Shown here piece by piece: positions 5,662-6,050 of a stretch of 6,050 nucleotides of DNA. The translations under genes were made by a program, and so were the position numbers. Position 1 is the stretch's first letter, and the number at the start of each line of letters is the position of its first letter. The notes under the pieces were generated by a model. That model ran no database searches. It worked only from the letters and a program-made list of their open reading frames with translations, and was not told the origin of the DNA. The stretch comes from Candidatus Omnitrophota bacterium (GTDB lineage Bacteria; Omnitrophota; Gorgyraeia; Pluralincolimonadales; Pluralincolimonadaceae): the NCBI GenBank assembly GCA_020061685.1, contig JAGUXU010000077.1, positions 1 to 6,050 of the forward strand. Direction: 5' to 3'.

Positions 5662-6024
5662 ATGTATTGGAAGGCGGAGGTTCCTGAAAGAAGGCAATAT
5701 CCGCGGGTCAATACTACTATGTCAATTCAATACAGGGGGATACGGCAAGCCAGCGATTCGGTAATGGGCGCTATAGCCAGAGACATATCCAGCGGAGGCA
5801 TCAGGGTGTTAGTCAATGAGTTCGTCTCGGTATTTACAAGACTTGTGGTCGAAGTAGCGGTCCCCTCGACCCCGAAAGCCGTAAGGGTCATCTCAAAAGT
5901 CGCGTGGATACAAAAAAGGCCCCACGGTGAGCAATACGAAGTCGGGATGCAATTCCTGGATATGGCGGAAGAGGACCGGCAAAATATCGCCGAATTTGTG
6001 GAAAGGTCAACCCCTAAGCAGTAA
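5662..6024 (+). CDS. PilZ-domain protein (probable cyclic di-GMP receptor)
   Basis: 120 residues forming a single PilZ domain with little else. Both cyclic di-GMP signatures are present: RxxxR as R11-Q-Y-P-R15 (in ERRQYPRVN), and DxSxxG as D41-I-S-S-G-G46. The later beta-barrel strands are also recognisable (KVAWIQK and EQYEVGMQFLDM), followed by a closing helix (EEDRQNIAEFV). PilZ proteins bind cyclic di-GMP in the cytoplasm and pass the signal to pili, flagella, polysaccharide synthases or other partners; the target cannot be read from this stand-alone domain. The start is the ATG at 5662: an in-frame stop at 5656-5658 bars earlier starts, and later ATGs would lose the RxxxR motif. It sits 64 bases after comEC with its own strong promoter, so it is probably not simply part of the comEC transcript. 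A role near type IV pili or DNA uptake is suggested only by its neighbours. Confidence 0.93.
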   Translation: MYWKAEVPERRQYPRVNTTMSIQYRGIRQASDSVMGAIARDISSGGIRVLVNEFVSVFTRLVVEVAVPSTPKAVRVISKVAWIQKRPHGEQYEVGMQFLDMAEEDRQNIAEFVERSTPKQ

Positions 6025-6050
6025 AAGCCTCCTATCTTTTATGAATAAAA

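Noticed and set aside
6022..6050. Possible terminator (TAAAAG / CTTTTA) or next gene start (ATG at 6041) after the PilZ gene
   Set aside because: The six-pair stem is A/T-rich with no following T-run, and the ATG has no Shine-Dalgarno and only about three codons in view. Neither can be supported.

Overview
The window holds five genes, all on the plus strand and closely packed: the 3' part of leuS, a short comEA-like gene, a lipoprotein peptidyl-prolyl isomerase, a full-length comEC, and a PilZ-domain gene. No gap between genes exceeds about 65 bases. There is no RNA gene, CRISPR array, transposase or recognisable intrinsic terminator. The lipoprotein foldase, the Gram-negative-style short ComEA and the PilZ protein suggest a diderm bacterium. 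Base composition is roughly half G+C by eye, with free use of ATA and AGG codons. This would suit an uncultivated lineage such as Omnitrophota or a relative, but that is an impression rather than a demonstrated placement.

Layout: 1-1836 is leucyl-tRNA synthetase without its N-terminus (CP1 editing domain, zinc fingers, MSKS loop, anticodon-binding and C-terminal domains). The comEA-like gene starts on a TTG that overlaps the leuS stop (1829-2176). A short gap with an extended -10 promoter and a strong Shine-Dalgarno leads into the foldase (2231-3172). After 19 bases comEC follows (3192-5597) from a GTG start. A near-consensus promoter, whose -35 overlaps the comEC stop, precedes the PilZ gene (5662-6024).

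How the genes fit together: ComEA (DNA binding outside the inner membrane) and ComEC (inner-membrane DNA channel with a metallo-beta-lactamase-fold domain) are the two core parts of natural DNA uptake. The isomerase between them is an envelope foldase that may or may not serve the same apparatus. PilZ proteins bind cyclic di-GMP and often influence type IV pili or motility, so the neighbourhood is compatible with pilus-linked DNA uptake. leuS is housekeeping and probably supplies transcription to the comEA-like gene.

The most unusual content is secondary structure inside coding sequence. A 30-bp in-frame insert in leuS (1093-1122) consists of two back-to-back perfect 15-bp palindromes and looks like a tiny palindromic element. 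A 15-bp-stem hairpin (3233-3266) lies in the first transmembrane segment of comEC. A second, weaker hairpin there places the comEC start codon in its loop and the Shine-Dalgarno in its stem. Together these suggest RNA-level control of comEC, which remains to be tested.
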